Shown piece by piece: positions 16,801 to 28,375 of a stretch of DNA of 64,000 bases (positions within the stretch are counted from its first letter, which is position 1; each line of letters opens with the position of its first letter). Made by a program: the position numbers and the translations under genes. A model generated the notes under the pieces. The model ran no database searches and had not been told where the DNA came from. It saw only the letters and a program-made list of their open reading frames with translations. Origin of the DNA: Couchioplanes caeruleus (lineage in GTDB: Bacteria; Actinomycetota; Actinomycetes; Mycobacteriales; Micromonosporaceae); contig NZ_CP092183.1 in NCBI RefSeq assembly GCF_023499255.1, positions 7,374,501-7,438,500 on the forward strand. Direction: 5' to 3'.

Positions 16801-19161
16801 GCCGCGCCCGGGCCGATCTGGGCCTCGGACATCGGCGCCCTGCCCACCACGGCACCCCCGGGCGCCTGGCAGGCGCCGTTCGCGCTGCTGCTCATCGCGG
16901 TCGCGGCGGCGTTCGCCCTGCCCCGCCCCTGGAAGTACGACGTCAGCGCGGTCGGCGTGGCCCTCGCGACCATCGGCGCGCCGGCCGCGCTCGGAATGCC
17001 CTGGTGGTCCCCTCTGATCATCGGCGGCGCGGTCGCCATCGGCTACGGCATCGCGTCCGCGGCGGCCACCGACCCCCGCGACGCCCTCGACCGGGCCGGG
17101 GTGGCGGCCGTGGTGGCCCTGCACGCCGCCGGCGCGGGCCTGATCCGGCCCTGGGCCACCGCGGTCGCGCTGAGCCTCATCATCGTGGCGTGCGTGCTCA
17201 CGGCCTGGCTCTCACGGATCCGCTTCAACCCGCAGGAACGCCGGGAATGGGCCCAGCGGGCCGTCGCCGAGGACGGCGTCGCCATCAGTGACGAGACCGG
17301 CATGCCGCGGCACCGCGCCCAGATCGGCGGGGCGGCCACGCTGGGCGCCCTGCTCGCCGCCCCCGGCGTGCTCGCCGCCATCGCCGCCGAGCAGAACCGT
17401 ACGGTCCCGGTGGTGCTGACCGCCGGGCTGGCCGGGTCGAGCCTCGCCCTGGCCCTGCTCGCGGTCGCCGGCCCCAAGATCGCCCAGTATCTGCCGTGGG
17501 CCACGATCGGGCTGGTCGGCGGGGCCACGATCACGGCGCTGGCCTCCGTACCGAGCGACTACCCGACCGCCCTGTACGCGGCGGCCGCTGCCCTGCTGGG
17601 CGTCGTGGCGGAGCTGCTGCGTGGCGCCGTACCGGCACCCAGCCCGAGGGTCGCGGCGCGGCCGTCGTGGCGGCCCGTCCGGCGCCCGAAGTACACCGCG
17701 CCCAGCTACGCCGACGTCCGGTGGGGCGCGATGCGTCCGAGCCGCCTGCGCGGCCGGTGGCTCGTCGACCCGGCGACCGGGGCGGTCCTCGTGGCGGCGC
17801 TGCCGACCGTGCTGGCGCTGCTGTCGCTCGCCCCGGCGCTGCGAGCGGCGCTCCTCGACCCGATGCAGCAGCTCCGGGCGATCTGGGACGGCCCGGTCGA
17901 GGCGCTGACCAGCCCCGCGTCCGGCAGCGTCGACGGTACGTCCGTGCTCGCGGCGGTGCTGCTGACCGTGGCCGCCGCCCTCGCAGCCCTCGGCTTCGGA
18001 GGCAAGCCGGCCGAGGCCGTACCCGTGATCCTGCCCGGCCTGGCGATCACCCTGCTGATCGCGCCGATCGCCCTGGACGCCCGCTGGCCGACGTCGACGT
18101 CGGCGGCCCTGGTGGTCTTCACGATCGTCATGCTGGGGCTGGCGCTGACCCCGCCACCCGTCTCCAACCGGGCGGCCCTGCTGCGCGCCACCCGCAGCAT
18201 CGTGTTCGTCATCGGCCTGCTCGCCGGCGGCGCCGGCCTGTCCGGCAGCCTGGCCACCCACCAGCTGACGCTGTTCACGCTGGGCTCGGCGATCGGCGTC
18301 GGCCTGGTCGCGGCGGTCGCCGGCCGCAGCCGGCACGCCCGGGTCCTGGGCTGGTTGTTCACCGCGGCGATGGGCCAGGCGTTCGTGCTGGCCGTCGCGC
18401 TGATCGCGGGGCTCACCGCCGAATGGGCGTCGTTCGGCGTCCTGGCCGTCGGTGCGGCGCTGCTGATCCTCGAGGCCGCGCTCCCCCGCCTCGGCCTGCC
18501 CGAATACCGCCTCGAGGCCACCACGGTCGAATGGAGCGGGTACGCGTCGGCGCTGGTCGCGGGCGCGCTCGCGTACGACTCACCGGCCCACCTCGCGGCC
18601 CTGCTGGCGGCCTGGGGTGCGATCCTCGGCCTCACGGCTACCCGCCCCGGCCGTACGCCCAACCAGCGCCGCAACCTGTTCTGGCTCGCGGTCGGCTTCG
18701 AGATCATCGGCATCTGGCTCTTCGTCGCCCTCGCGGACGTGGCACTGCCGGAGGCGTACACGCTCCCGTTCGCGGCGCTCGCCCTGCTCGTCGGCGCCCT
18801 CGAAGCCCGCCAGCGCCCGGACCTGAGCAGCTGGGCGGCGTACGGCCCGTCCCTGCTCGCGGCGTTCGTCCCGACGACCGGCCTGGTCATCGCCACGAAC
18901 GCGGGCGACCTGCGCGAACTGCTCCTGCTGCTCGGCGCGGTGACAACGCTGATCATCGGGTCCCGCCTGCAGCAGCAGGCCCCGGTGGTGATCGGCGCGA
19001 CGGCCACGGCGGTGGCGACGATCCACTTCGCCACGACGCTGGTCGGGCCGTGGCTGGTCCTCGTACCGGTCGGGGTGGTCCTGTTGTTCCTCGGAGCGAC
19101 CAACGAGAGCCGCCGCCGGACCCAGGAGCGCCTGCGCGGGGCGCTGGTGCGGCTGCGCTGA
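13879..19161 (+). CDS. Giant SCO7613-like polytopic membrane protein
   Basis: From GTG 13879 the product has 1760 residues. AAGGAGG lies four bases upstream, and an earlier in-frame GTG would translate that ribosome site. Residues 10-65 form a coiled coil, a Pro/Ala/Gly linker with repeated ATGSPVA units follows, and from about 200 dozens of Ala/Val/Leu-rich helices continue to the end, broken by one soluble stretch (about 370-460). Architecture and composition match actinobacterial proteins with the SCO7613 C-terminal domain. The function is unknown; envelope transport or scaffold roles are possible. It is unusually long, and the terminal LRGALVRLR tail is cytosolic. Confidence 0.8.
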   Translation: MAQAQEPDSYDEELARIEASIAELKIRDLAAAKERTNIASKIQAAQFQRDILAHANQQRKRAAAKAASRRIRLRTPGAAQTSGAPAATGSPVATGSPMASGSPVATGSPVAAGAPSAAAPAEGRPSWSPPGTPYTGPPGHATDGVTVLVDDPPPTEEPPPAAPPRRPRVAPLPPQPPAHEPETSSQSVQNILLGLSALVLGVAAVVFAGATSNGVGRAFILALFTAVALAAAPVIARRGLTSTGETLAAVGLILLPMSLYALHGSPAFGGSRVPAPVFLGVTLLITAAASFVYAGVTRLAAPRYATVVAVQPVPPLLAYPMIESPAGWALALTAVAVVDLLLLTTVIRRGRLVPRWPVGRPVAGDRESLAEADARDIGARDFESRDDPADPGSYSAAAQATEADPAAADADFDTPDRPESRPEEPDLIIDGLTGRRRRRWLPTRIFPGPRPAGAPAAGSVPLAPPATPPSAGWLRQLTFSLLCIAAAGALLYATAALLSADAVVDAVRSGLILILAAVIVSAAARMVDQILARNIAGAVLTLAIIGACARIAAVGSPAWTLAAASAAVAVTGAAVRMLADEVRRGPQYASAAALTLIGLFVAVDALRAALAPVQAARPVWNADTAAYAGRLAAAAGESGWLLALSALLLTVAAALALPAEYRWEGAVTGVALTALSVPSSLGLPWSEAPWPLVVAAIGIGAAGLLAPTRRVAVAHIAAAGVVGLFGAGAALSASWLTAAVLTALAGAGVMVAVAARQIPVRLYAWLIGDWASGAAALAIPGAVVTAVLAVHDRGDGPPPTEAVTVPALALGFLAVAGTLTYAAVFQVARREVSVPLTAGTGLGAVALALAALLAPGSTAPDVWVGALLLAAAFLLFFAKSLDNGRRADRMLDGPDIAAAAATVAVCGALARVAALAFPEAPLAVAAIVVLIVAFGVRALPDDWRRGPVRGLAVAGLVIGAIAGWQALVSGLRLIAAPGPIWASDIGALPTTAPPGAWQAPFALLLIAVAAAFALPRPWKYDVSAVGVALATIGAPAALGMPWWSPLIIGGAVAIGYGIASAAATDPRDALDRAGVAAVVALHAAGAGLIRPWATAVALSLIIVACVLTAWLSRIRFNPQERREWAQRAVAEDGVAISDETGMPRHRAQIGGAATLGALLAAPGVLAAIAAEQNRTVPVVLTAGLAGSSLALALLAVAGPKIAQYLPWATIGLVGGATITALASVPSDYPTALYAAAAALLGVVAELLRGAVPAPSPRVAARPSWRPVRRPKYTAPSYADVRWGAMRPSRLRGRWLVDPATGAVLVAALPTVLALLSLAPALRAALLDPMQQLRAIWDGPVEALTSPASGSVDGTSVLAAVLLTVAAALAALGFGGKPAEAVPVILPGLAITLLIAPIALDARWPTSTSAALVVFTIVMLGLALTPPPVSNRAALLRATRSIVFVIGLLAGGAGLSGSLATHQLTLFTLGSAIGVGLVAAVAGRSRHARVLGWLFTAAMGQAFVLAVALIAGLTAEWASFGVLAVGAALLILEAALPRLGLPEYRLEATTVEWSGYASALVAGALAYDSPAHLAALLAAWGAILGLTATRPGRTPNQRRNLFWLAVGFEIIGIWLFVALADVALPEAYTLPFAALALLVGALEARQRPDLSSWAAYGPSLLAAFVPTTGLVIATNAGDLRELLLLLGAVTTLIIGSRLQQQAPVVIGATATAVATIHFATTLVGPWLVLVPVGVVLLFLGATNESRRRTQERLRGALVRLR

Positions 19162-19229
19162 CGCTCTCTGCGGGCTGGGCCCGGGCTTTCGTCCAGCGGC
19201 GCGGCTTCACCGCCGGGCTGCTGGGCGGG

Positions 19230-19730
19230 TCAGCTCATCAGGCGTGCGCGCAGCGCGGCGTCCTTCTCCGCGACGACCTGCTCCAGGTTCGACTGGAAAG
19301 CCTGCATCTTCTTCAGCAGCACCGGATCCGAAGCGCCGAGGATCCGCACCGCGAGCAGCCCGGCGTTGCGCGCCCCGCCGATCGACACGGTCGCCACGGG
19401 CACGCCGGCCGGCATCTGGACGATTGAGAGCAGCGAGTCCATGCCGTCGAGGTACTTCAGCGGCACCGGCACGCCGATGACCGGCAGCGGAGTGAGGGCC
19501 GCGACCATGCCGGGCAGGTGCGCCGCCCCGCCCGCGCCGGTGATGACGACCTTCAGCCCCCGGTCCGCGGCCGAGCTCGCGTAGTCGACCATCTTCTGCA
19601 CCGTACGGTGGGCGGACACCACCCCCACCTCGAACGGCACCTCGAACTCGGCGAGGGCCAGCGCCGCCGCCTCCATCGTGGACCAGTCGGAGTCGCTACC
19701 CATGATGAGGCCGACGGAGGGTGCCATCAT
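19230..19730 (-). CDS. purE: N5-carboxyaminoimidazole ribonucleotide mutase (PurE)
   Basis: This class I PurE of 166 residues converts N5-CAIR to CAIR in purine synthesis. [13 protein letters not shown] opens the fold, VVSAHRT carries the catalytic His region, and [25 protein letters not shown] binds the substrate. The start overlaps the purK stop (ATGATGG at 19730), so ATG 19730 or 19727 is used through translational coupling. It follows purK in the order typical of actinobacteria. Confidence 0.95.
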   Translation of the reverse strand: MMAPSVGLIMGSDSDWSTMEAAALALAEFEVPFEVGVVSAHRTVQKMVDYASSAADRGLKVVITGAGGAAHLPGMVAALTPLPVIGVPVPLKYLDGMDSLLSIVQMPAGVPVATVSIGGARNAGLLAVRILGASDPVLLKKMQAFQSNLEQVVAEKDAALRARLMS

Positions 19731-20908
19731 TCGCCTTCCTGGAGCCGGCGTGCGGCGCGTGCCGCGCGGGCGCGTACGGACGTCATGTCGTCGCCGAGCA
19801 CCGTGACGTGCCCGATCTTGCGGCCGGGGCGGACCTGCTTGCCGTACAGATGGACGCGCACGCCAGGGTCGTCGGCGAACAGGTGGTGCAGGCGCTCGTC
19901 CAGCGACATGCCGCCGGGCTGCCCGCCGAGCACGTTCGCCATGACGACGGCCGGGGCGGCCAGCGAGGTCTCGCCCATCGGATAGTCGAGGACGGCCCGC
20001 AGATGCTGCTCGAACTGAGAGGTACGAGCACCCTCGATGGTCCAGTGCCCCGAGTTGTGCGGCCGCATCGCCAGCTCGTTGACGACGATGCCGTCGCCGG
20101 TCTCGAACAGCTCGACGGCGAGCAGCCCGACGACGCCCAGCGCGTGAGCGAGGTCGATGGCAAGCTGCTGCGCCTCGAGCGCCCGCTCCTCGGAAAGCCC
20201 GGGCGCGGGCGCGAGCACCTCCACGCAGATGCCGTCCCACTGCACGGTCTCGACGACGGGATACGCGGCGACCTGCCCGAACGGCGACCGGGCGACCAGG
20301 GCGGCCAGCTCACGCCGCAGCGGCACCCGCTCCTCGACGATCAGCGGCGTCCCGGTGGCGACAAGCTCCTCGGCGGCGGCAGCATCGGCGAGCATCCACA
20401 CGCCGCGGCCGTCGTAGCCGCCGCGCACGGCCTTCGCGACAACCGGCCAGCCGCCGGAGTCCCCGCCAGCTGCGGTGCCGGCCTGCGTCAGCGAGGCGGC
20501 GAAGTCGGCGATCTCCGCGGCGCTGCTCACCGGGCGCCAGCGCGGCACCGGCGCGCCCAGCTCGCTCAGCCGTTCCCGCATCCGCTGCTTGTCCTGGGCG
20601 AACACGATCGCCTCGGCGCCCGGGTAGATCTTCACGCCCTCGGCGGCCAGCGCGGCGATGTGCCCGGTCGGCACATGCTCGTGGTCGAAGGTGACGGCGT
20701 CGCAGCCCTTCGCGAACTCGCGCAGCGCGGCGAGATCGGTGTGCGTGCCGATGCGCACGTCGGCGGCGACCAGCGCCGCGCTGTCGTCGGGTGACACGGA
20801 GAGCACCCGCAACGACTGACCGAGGGAGATCGCGGCCTGGTGGGTCATCCGGGCCAGCTGCCCGCCGCCCACCATGCCGACAACGGGAAGGCCGGTTCGA
20901 GTATCCAT
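19727..20908 (-). CDS. purK: N5-carboxyaminoimidazole ribonucleotide synthase (PurK)
   Basis: This 393-residue ATP-grasp enzyme makes N5-CAIR from AIR, bicarbonate and ATP. The N-terminal [18 protein letters not shown] is the biotin-carboxylase-like preATP fold, VTFDHEHVP is typical of Pur[16 protein letters not shown] binds ATP, and [33 protein letters not shown] holds the metal-binding Glu/Asn set. It overlaps purE by four bases and forms a purKE operon with it. Confidence 0.95.
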   Translation of the reverse strand: MDTRTGLPVVGMVGGGQLARMTHQAAISLGQSLRVLSVSPDDSAALVAADVRIGTHTDLAALREFAKGCDAVTFDHEHVPTGHIAALAAEGVKIYPGAEAIVFAQDKQRMRERLSELGAPVPRWRPVSSAAEIADFAASLTQAGTAAGGDSGGWPVVAKAVRGGYDGRGVWMLADAAAAEELVATGTPLIVEERVPLRRELAALVARSPFGQVAAYPVVETVQWDGICVEVLAPAPGLSEERALEAQQLAIDLAHALGVVGLLAVELFETGDGIVVNELAMRPHNSGHWTIEGARTSQFEQHLRAVLDYPMGETSLAAPAVVMANVLGGQPGGMSLDERLHHLFADDPGVRVHLYGKQVRPGRKIGHVTVLGDDMTSVRARAARAARRLQEGE

Positions 20909-21077
20909 CGCGGCCCAAGCCTAACGACCGGCATCCCGTCGCTGGTGCAGGGGCTGTCCCCGCCCACCAGGCGGGCAGCCACCCCGGCAAGGCCCGGCGC
21001 ACCCCGGGCCCACCTCGCCCGGCGCAACCGCGTCTCCGCTTCGTCGCCCGGTCACTGCCCCGGCCGGCCTGACCCCA

Positions 21078-23090
<2,013 letters not shown>

Positions 23091-23298
23091 GACCCCAACC
23101 TAGCCCGGGGGTATGTCAGGAACCGCCCAGCCGTGCCGGGGTGAGGCGCTCGACGGCACGAAGGGTGAAATGGCCGCCGACCTTCCGGTAGAACCCCTGC
23201 TCAAGGTAGGCGGCCGGACTTAGCGGATCGGCACTCGTCGCACACACACCGTAATACCCTGAACGGTGGATCACTGTTCGGGGGAGACGGAGACCGCG

Positions 23299-24114
23299 AT
23301 GCCTGAAGGCGAGACAGCAACGCGCCGCCCCCGGGTACTCCAGTGGATCAGCTATTGCGTCGCCTTCCTCACGCCGGTTTGCGCGGCCATCGCCTCGGTG
23401 GGCCATGGATGGTCCCGTTGGTCATGGGTCGCGGCAACCGCCGCCTGCGCTGTGATTGTCGCGCGGCTCAACCACGTTATTCAGGGTGCCCTGCAGGAGC
23501 AGGCGAAAGCAGCCTCCGACCGGCTCGACGCCGCACTGGGCAAGGTGTCACCACCGCTGGTGGAAATCCTCCAGCAGCTCTGTCTTGCGGCTGACAGCAG
23601 GGGCCGCAGTCAACAGCTGGGTCATTTGAATGCGGTGGTGGCAGAAGCGGCGAAGGCGTCCTGCGGAGACGGCGACACCCGAGCGGTGCTGTACCTGACG
23701 GAGAACCACCGGCCTCCGACGGGCCGGGCGCACAAAAATGGCGACTGCCTGAAGCGCGCGATCCAGCGGGGACGCTTGAACGAGGCCGCCCGTGAGTGGT
23801 TCTGCGCCGGCGCCAACGACGAAGGCAAGGCGGTGTTGGACTTCATCAAAGGCACCAAGGGCAGGCTCTACAAGGACATCATCGCCGATCCACCACCGGG
23901 CGTTTCCGACGCGAAGGTCCGAAAGTACCGTTCCTTGATGGCCGTCCCCGTCCGAGCCAATGAGACCGCCTTCGGCATGCTCGCGGTCGATCATCCGAAG
24001 CCGGGAGTCTTCGACAAGGGTTACCTCGCCCTCCTCGTCCTGCTGGCGAGCACGGTCGGCACTGCGATGGCCATCGACATGGCCGCAGAACGCGCTGACC
24101 GAGAAAAGGTGTAG
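23299..24114 (+). CDS. Membrane-anchored GAF-domain protein
   Basis: The protein has 271 residues from ATG 23299 (GGAG six bases upstream). Two transmembrane helices (about 15-33 and 40-58) are followed by a short helical linker and a GAF-like domain (about 90-260). Its end reads YRSLMAVPVRANETAFGMLAVDHPKPGVFDKGYLALLVLLASTVGTAMAID, the usual GAF C-terminus. No kinase, cyclase or HTH output domain is attached, so it may act as a sensor through a partner. The 65-residue protein 80 bp downstream is a candidate partner. Confidence 0.75.
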   Translation: MPEGETATRRPRVLQWISYCVAFLTPVCAAIASVGHGWSRWSWVAATAACAVIVARLNHVIQGALQEQAKAASDRLDAALGKVSPPLVEILQQLCLAADSRGRSQQLGHLNAVVAEAAKASCGDGDTRAVLYLTENHRPPTGRAHKNGDCLKRAIQRGRLNEAAREWFCAGANDEGKAVLDFIKGTKGRLYKDIIADPPPGVSDAKVRKYRSLMAVPVRANETAFGMLAVDHPKPGVFDKGYLALLVLLASTVGTAMAIDMAAERADREKV

Positions 24115-24193
24115 GGGAAATGTCGTATCCGTCGCGCTGCAACCCGCGGGGCCTATCGTTGGGTCTGGTACATCGGCGGGCTGGAGGGGCGCC

Positions 24194-24391
24194 ATGCGGA
24201 ACGGAACCGAGCGCGTAGAAATCGAGATCATCCCCGAGGATGCCCGGCGCTATCTGCGCGGCGACATCGACGACGAGGAGTACTACTCGTCCGATTCGCG
24301 GCCCAAACGACGCCATGACGCCGGTTATCGCGCGGGCGGCCGCGACTACCGGACGGCGCGAGAGGCCGAAACGGCATCCGCCCGCCACTGA
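24194..24391 (+). CDS. Small charged protein downstream of GAF gene
   Basis: This 65-residue ORF starts at ATG 24194 behind a strong GGAGGGG site. It is hydrophilic, with alternating acidic (EDARRYLRGDIDDEEYY) and basic (RPKRRHDAGYRAGGRDYRTARE) halves and no cysteine. No family is recognised. The spacing of 79 bp to the GAF gene and the same strand allow cotranscription. The good ribosome site and coding-like third positions are the main evidence that it is real. Confidence 0.5.
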   Translation: MRNGTERVEIEIIPEDARRYLRGDIDDEEYYSSDSRPKRRHDAGYRAGGRDYRTAREAETASARH

Positions 24392-24446
24392 TTACCGGTC
24401 GCGCACAGGAGCATTGAAGGGCGCGCGACACCCAGTCCGGAGTAGG

Positions 24447-27077
24447 TCAGCCGACCTCGTCCGCCCGCAGCGGCACGATCTTCGGCGGCGCGGCGTCGGC
24501 GAGCTGCCGCAACGCCCCCACGATCTTCTCGGCGGGCAGCGGCCGGCTGAAGTGGTAGCCCTGGGCCGCCGTACATCCGAGGGCCAGCAGGGCCGCCCGC
24601 TGGTCGGCGGTCTCGACGCCCTCCGCGACCACCCGGGCGCCCAGCCGCGCGCCCAGCTCGACCGCGCCGCGCACGACGGCGGCCGCGGCCGCCGAGTCGG
24701 TCATCTCGGTCACGAACGAACGGTCCACCTTGAGCTCGTCGACCTGCACGCGGGTGACGAACGCGAGGGAGGAGAAGCCGGTGCCGAAGTCGTCGACCGA
24801 GATCTGCACCTGCAGCTCGCGCAGCGCGGCCAGCACCTCGTCCACCACGCCCTGGTCGCTGACCGCCATCGACTCGGTGATCTCCAGGACCAGCTGGGCG
24901 GGCACCATCCGGTGCCGCCGCAGCGCGTCGGCGACCTGCGCCGGGAAGGTCGCGTCGAGCAGGCTGCGGGCCGAGATGTTGACCGAGACGGGTACGTCGA
25001 AGCCGGCCGCCGCCCAGCCGGAGGCCGCGGTCAGCGCCAGATCCAGCACGTGACGGGTGAACGGCGCCAGCAGCTCGCCGTGCTCGACCGTGCCGACGAA
25101 CAGGTCGGGCGTCAGCAGCCCCCGCCGCGGATGGTTCCAGCGGATCAGCGCCTCCACGCCGGTGGGCGCGCCCGACTCCAGGTCGACCTCCGGCTGCAGC
25201 ATCAGCACGAGCTGGTCGTCCGCGGTCAGCGCGTCCACCAGTTCGGCGGGCAGGGCCAGGTGGTCGGTGCTGGAGGCGTCGCTGGCGCTGTCGTACGCGG
25301 CGACGCCGACGTGCAGCTCCTTCGCCTGGTCCAGCGCGATGCTCGCCCGGCGGATCAGCTCGCCGAGGTCCGCGTACCCGGCCTTCTCGACGACGACGCC
25401 GACCGCGACGTCGACGACGAGCCGGACGCCGCCGATGTCGACCGGGCGGCCGATCTCGTCGACGATCTCGCGGGCCCGACGTACGGCCTGCGGCAGCGGG
25501 CTGGGCACCTCGTGCAGCGGGGTCGCGGAGTCGGCCAGCGTGGCGACCGAGGGCAGCAGCACGGCGAACTCGTCGTCGCCGAGGCGGGCCACGAGCTCCT
25601 GGTCGCGGGTGAGGTCGGTGAGCCGCTCGGCGACCGTACGCAGCACCTCGTCGCCGGCCCGGTGCCCCAGCGTGCCGTTGACCTCCCGGAAGTCGTTGAG
25701 GTCGAGCAGCAGCACGGCGACGGGCCGGTCGCGGTGCAGCGACTGCAGCACCGCCTCGCCGTCGGTCAGCAGCGACCGGCGGTTCGCCAGGCCGGTGAGC
25801 TGGTCGTGCACGCCGTCATGGGCCACCTTCGCGTCCAGCAGCATGAGCCGCTCGTGCGCGGCGGCATCATGCAGCGCGCCGGCCAGCGCATCCGCGTACG
25901 CCGAGACGGCCAGCTCGTCACGCGCGGCGGGCAGCGTCGGCTCGGCCAGCCAGACGGTGAGCTCGCCCACCCGGGCACGGCCGACGACCATCTCCCGCGT
26001 GATCACCGGCCCGGGCGCCGCGCCGGGCATCGGGTCGTACGCCGCCTCGTCCACGTACCGTCGCCCGCCGTCGCCGTCCTCGACGACGACCTGGCACTTT
26101 CCCGCCCAGCCGGCGGTGTCGTCCCCGGCGCCGGGCTCGTCATCACGCTGGTGCGGCGGCAGCGACACCTCGATCTCGACGCGCCGGGCGCCGAAGACGT
26201 CCAGCGCCCCGCGCAGCCCGGCGTCGGCGACCTCGGCCTCGGTCGAGCCGCCGAGCGTCCGCGTGGCCCGGGCGAACGCCTCCCACACCCGGCGTTCCTC
26301 CTCGGCCCGCAGGTGGTAGCGGTACGTCCGCTGCAGCAACCACACCACCGGCGGCGCCATCAGCAGCCACCACGGGCCGCTGACCAGGGCGTACACGACG
26401 GAGATGCCGACCAGCACGTTGCCGACGAACATCGGCAGCTTGGCGTGCAGCACGCGGGCCGCTATGTGGCGCGGAGTGGCGTCGCTGCGCAGCGACAGCG
26501 TGGCCACAGCCAGCCCGAACGTGATGAGGAGGTACACCGCGGAGCCCACGATCAGCCCCGCGTACATCCGCGTGCTGCCGACGGGGGCGCCGGAGCCGGT
26601 GATCGCGTACGCGACGGCGGCGCCACCGGTCGTCCCCAGGCTGAGGGACGCGGCGAGATGGACGATGTCCGTCACGGCCCGCTGGTCGTTGAGCCAGGTG
26701 ATGAGGAACCACGCGCCGGCGGCCCCGACCAGCGTGGCGGCCGGCAGCCAGCCCGGAGGGGCCAGCACGAAGCCGAGGATGAGGGCGGTCTCGCCCCACG
26801 AGACGCTGACCGTGCCACGCCCGAGCCGGAACCGCAGCCTGGCGAACTGCGCGAACGCGGCGGACACGACGGCGGCACCGATCCCGACGAAGGCCGGCTG
26901 CGCGAGGATGTCCGGGCGTTCCAGCGGCAACACCGCCGCGATCGCGGAGAGCACCACGGCGGCAAGAACAACGGCACCCATCAGCATCCGTACGCCGAGA
27001 GCGCGCCGGACAGGCGCAACACCGGGGCCGGCGGCGTCAGAGCGCACCTCGGCGGAGACGGCGGTCGGTGAAGTCAT
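24447..27077 (-). CDS. Membrane GGDEF/EAL cyclic-di-GMP protein
   Basis: The protein has 876 residues from ATG 27077 (GGGGAGGT upstream; an earlier in-frame start would read through this site). About eight N-terminal helices (to about 260) form a MASE-like sensor. A linker, a GGDEF domain (DLNDFREVNGTLGHRAGDEVL; active loop RLGDDEF near 500) and an EAL domain (GVEALIRWNHP near 640, ESMAVSD, DDFGTGFSSLAF, KVDRSFV, EGVE) follow. The EAL residues look complete. The GGDEF loop reads GDDEF, so cyclase activity may be weakened and phosphodiesterase may dominate. It sits in the inner membrane. Confidence 0.9.
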   Translation of the reverse strand: MTSPTAVSAEVRSDAAGPGVAPVRRALGVRMLMGAVVLAAVVLSAIAAVLPLERPDILAQPAFVGIGAAVVSAAFAQFARLRFRLGRGTVSVSWGETALILGFVLAPPGWLPAATLVGAAGAWFLITWLNDQRAVTDIVHLAASLSLGTTGGAAVAYAITGSGAPVGSTRMYAGLIVGSAVYLLITFGLAVATLSLRSDATPRHIAARVLHAKLPMFVGNVLVGISVVYALVSGPWWLLMAPPVVWLLQRTYRYHLRAEEERRVWEAFARATRTLGGSTEAEVADAGLRGALDVFGARRVEIEVSLPPHQRDDEPGAGDDTAGWAGKCQVVVEDGDGGRRYVDEAAYDPMPGAAPGPVITREMVVGRARVGELTVWLAEPTLPAARDELAVSAYADALAGALHDAAAHERLMLLDAKVAHDGVHDQLTGLANRRSLLTDGEAVLQSLHRDRPVAVLLLDLNDFREVNGTLGHRAGDEVLRTVAERLTDLTRDQELVARLGDDEFAVLLPSVATLADSATPLHEVPSPLPQAVRRAREIVDEIGRPVDIGGVRLVVDVAVGVVVEKAGYADLGELIRRASIALDQAKELHVGVAAYDSASDASSTDHLALPAELVDALTADDQLVLMLQPEVDLESGAPTGVEALIRWNHPRRGLLTPDLFVGTVEHGELLAPFTRHVLDLALTAASGWAAAGFDVPVSVNISARSLLDATFPAQVADALRRHRMVPAQLVLEITESMAVSDQGVVDEVLAALRELQVQISVDDFGTGFSSLAFVTRVQVDELKVDRSFVTEMTDSAAAAAVVRGAVELGARLGARVVAEGVETADQRAALLALGCTAAQGYHFSRPLPAEKIVGALRQLADAAPPKIVPLRADEVG

Positions 27078-27623
27078 GCCACCTCCCCACCGAACGATCG
27101 GAGCTCCAGCGCCGCCCCCATACGACACATCGGAAGCGCCAAGTCCGAATTTCCGTCATGTGCACACCCGGCCGTCCGACCGACGTTTCGGGCCGCATTC
27201 GCCGCGGTGGATCTCCGCCCGCGGAAGCCGGGGGACGACGCCGGCCGAGTCTTCAGCACGCCCGTCCGAGCGTTCCGCCAGGCCCCGGAACGGCCCTCGC
27301 CGGAGGTGCACGCGACCCCGCCCCGGCGATCTTGTCCGAGGTCACGCCGCAGAGCGCTGACCAGCGGCACAGGAGGATGCACGTGCATCTGCAGTGGAGG
27401 AAGTGGGGGTCGGATGATGGTCATCGACGGCCCCCTTTCCGCGCAGGGTGGGGGGACGTCAAGGCCCCCCGGCGGAAGGCTAAGCCAATCCGGCGGACAG
27501 CAACAGGGGTTGACGGAGGAGCACTGTCGATGTTCGTACGGTGACGATCCACCGGGCGGACGGACGCGAGCGCCTTGACAATGTGGACCGACCCCTGACG
27601 CGGTTAAGCCTGGAAGCCCGGCT
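27078..27623. other. Intergenic region, 546 bases, no supported gene
   Basis: No confident gene was found. On the minus strand a 116-residue frame (27,424-27,074) overlaps the GGDEF/EAL start as ATGA and has AAGGGGG upstream, but its third-position GC is low for this genome and the product is compositionally random, so I do not call it. A GC-rich stretch at 27,440-27,500 with CCCCCC/GGGGGG complementarity could fold in a 5' leader of the GGDEF/EAL gene. Confidence 0.5.
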
Positions 27624-27995
27624 CTAGGCCCGCGAACCCCGCTCGCGTCCCTCATCGGACTGCTCGCCGACGGACGCCTCGGCCTCCCCGGTTGCGCGCT
27701 CCACATCAGAACTGCCGCTGCCCCCGGACGAGGAACCAGCCCCACCCACGGACGCCGGCCGCGTACCCGCCGTACCGGCAGCGAGGTCGGCCTCCAACCG
27801 GGCGACCTCGGCCTCGCGGACACCGCCGGCGGCATCCGGGAAACTGTCAGGAAGCCGACGCAACCGCTTGTTCATGTTGCGGATCAACAGCACGGTCGCC
27901 ACGGACATCAGCACGATGATGAACAGCCCCATGGGCCCGGCGAGCCCGCCGGACCGGGTGTCCCCGAAGTTGTTGACAGCCACGACGAATTCCAC
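27624..27995 (-). CDS. Small single-pass membrane protein
   Basis: The protein has 123 residues from GTG 27995 (VEFVVAVNNFGDTRSGGLAGPMGLFIIVLMSVATVLLIRNMNKRLRRLP). One transmembrane helix (about 22-40) is followed by a basic stop-transfer stretch and a low-complexity Ser/Gly/Glu-rich cytosolic tail. The N-terminal 50 residues look like a conserved actinobacterial hypothetical family found near mca; function unknown. The ribosome site is weak. It shares the strand with mca but lies 380 bp downstream. Confidence 0.65.
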   Translation of the reverse strand: MEFVVAVNNFGDTRSGGLAGPMGLFIIVLMSVATVLLIRNMNKRLRRLPDSFPDAAGGVREAEVARLEADLAAGTAGTRPASVGGAGSSSGGSGSSDVERATGEAEASVGEQSDEGRERGSRA

Positions 27996-28375
27996 CCGTC
28001 CACGGTACGCCCACCGGCACCACGCCCGACCTCGGGATCCCGCATCATCCGCAATCCGGCCGAGGCACGTGAGCACCGCCCCCGCCGGCGCATCGACCCG
28101 CTCGCCCGGACCGCTCGCCTTGCCACGGCCTTGCCGCCCGGAGACCGGCCCGCTCGCCGTGGCCGACTACCGCTCGGAGCAACGACGCGAAGCCCTGCTG
28201 CTCCGAGCGAGCGCTGCGCAGGGCCGCAAGGGCGGCACCGAGCACAGCCCTTCGCCGCAGCCCAGAGAAGCGCCCCGCAGCAGCGCAAAGCCTGTCTCGC
28301 ACTCCCTCGGCACAGCACCCACCGAACCGCGAACCGGGCGTAACGGGCCGACGGCACCCCGGCCGCCCGAGACGG
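27996..28375. other. Intergenic region, 380 bases, nothing recognised
   Basis: This stretch lies between mca and the small membrane protein. I see no reading frame with the strong GC3 bias of real genes here, no clear hairpin terminator with a T-run and no recognisable RNA. Confidence 0.5.

Noticed and set aside
23116..23406. 96-codon minus-strand frame upstream of the GAF gene
   Set aside because: It overlaps the well-supported GAF gene start on the opposite strand and lacks a convincing ribosome site.
27074..27424. 116-codon minus-strand frame overlapping the GGDEF/EAL start
   Set aside because: It has an ATGA overlap and a plausible ribosome site, but third-position GC is low for this genome and the protein composition is random-looking.
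27440..27500. Possible cyclic-di-GMP riboswitch upstream of the GGDEF/EAL gene
   Set aside because: G/C-rich complementarity is present but the conserved GEMM core sequence could not be found on either strand.
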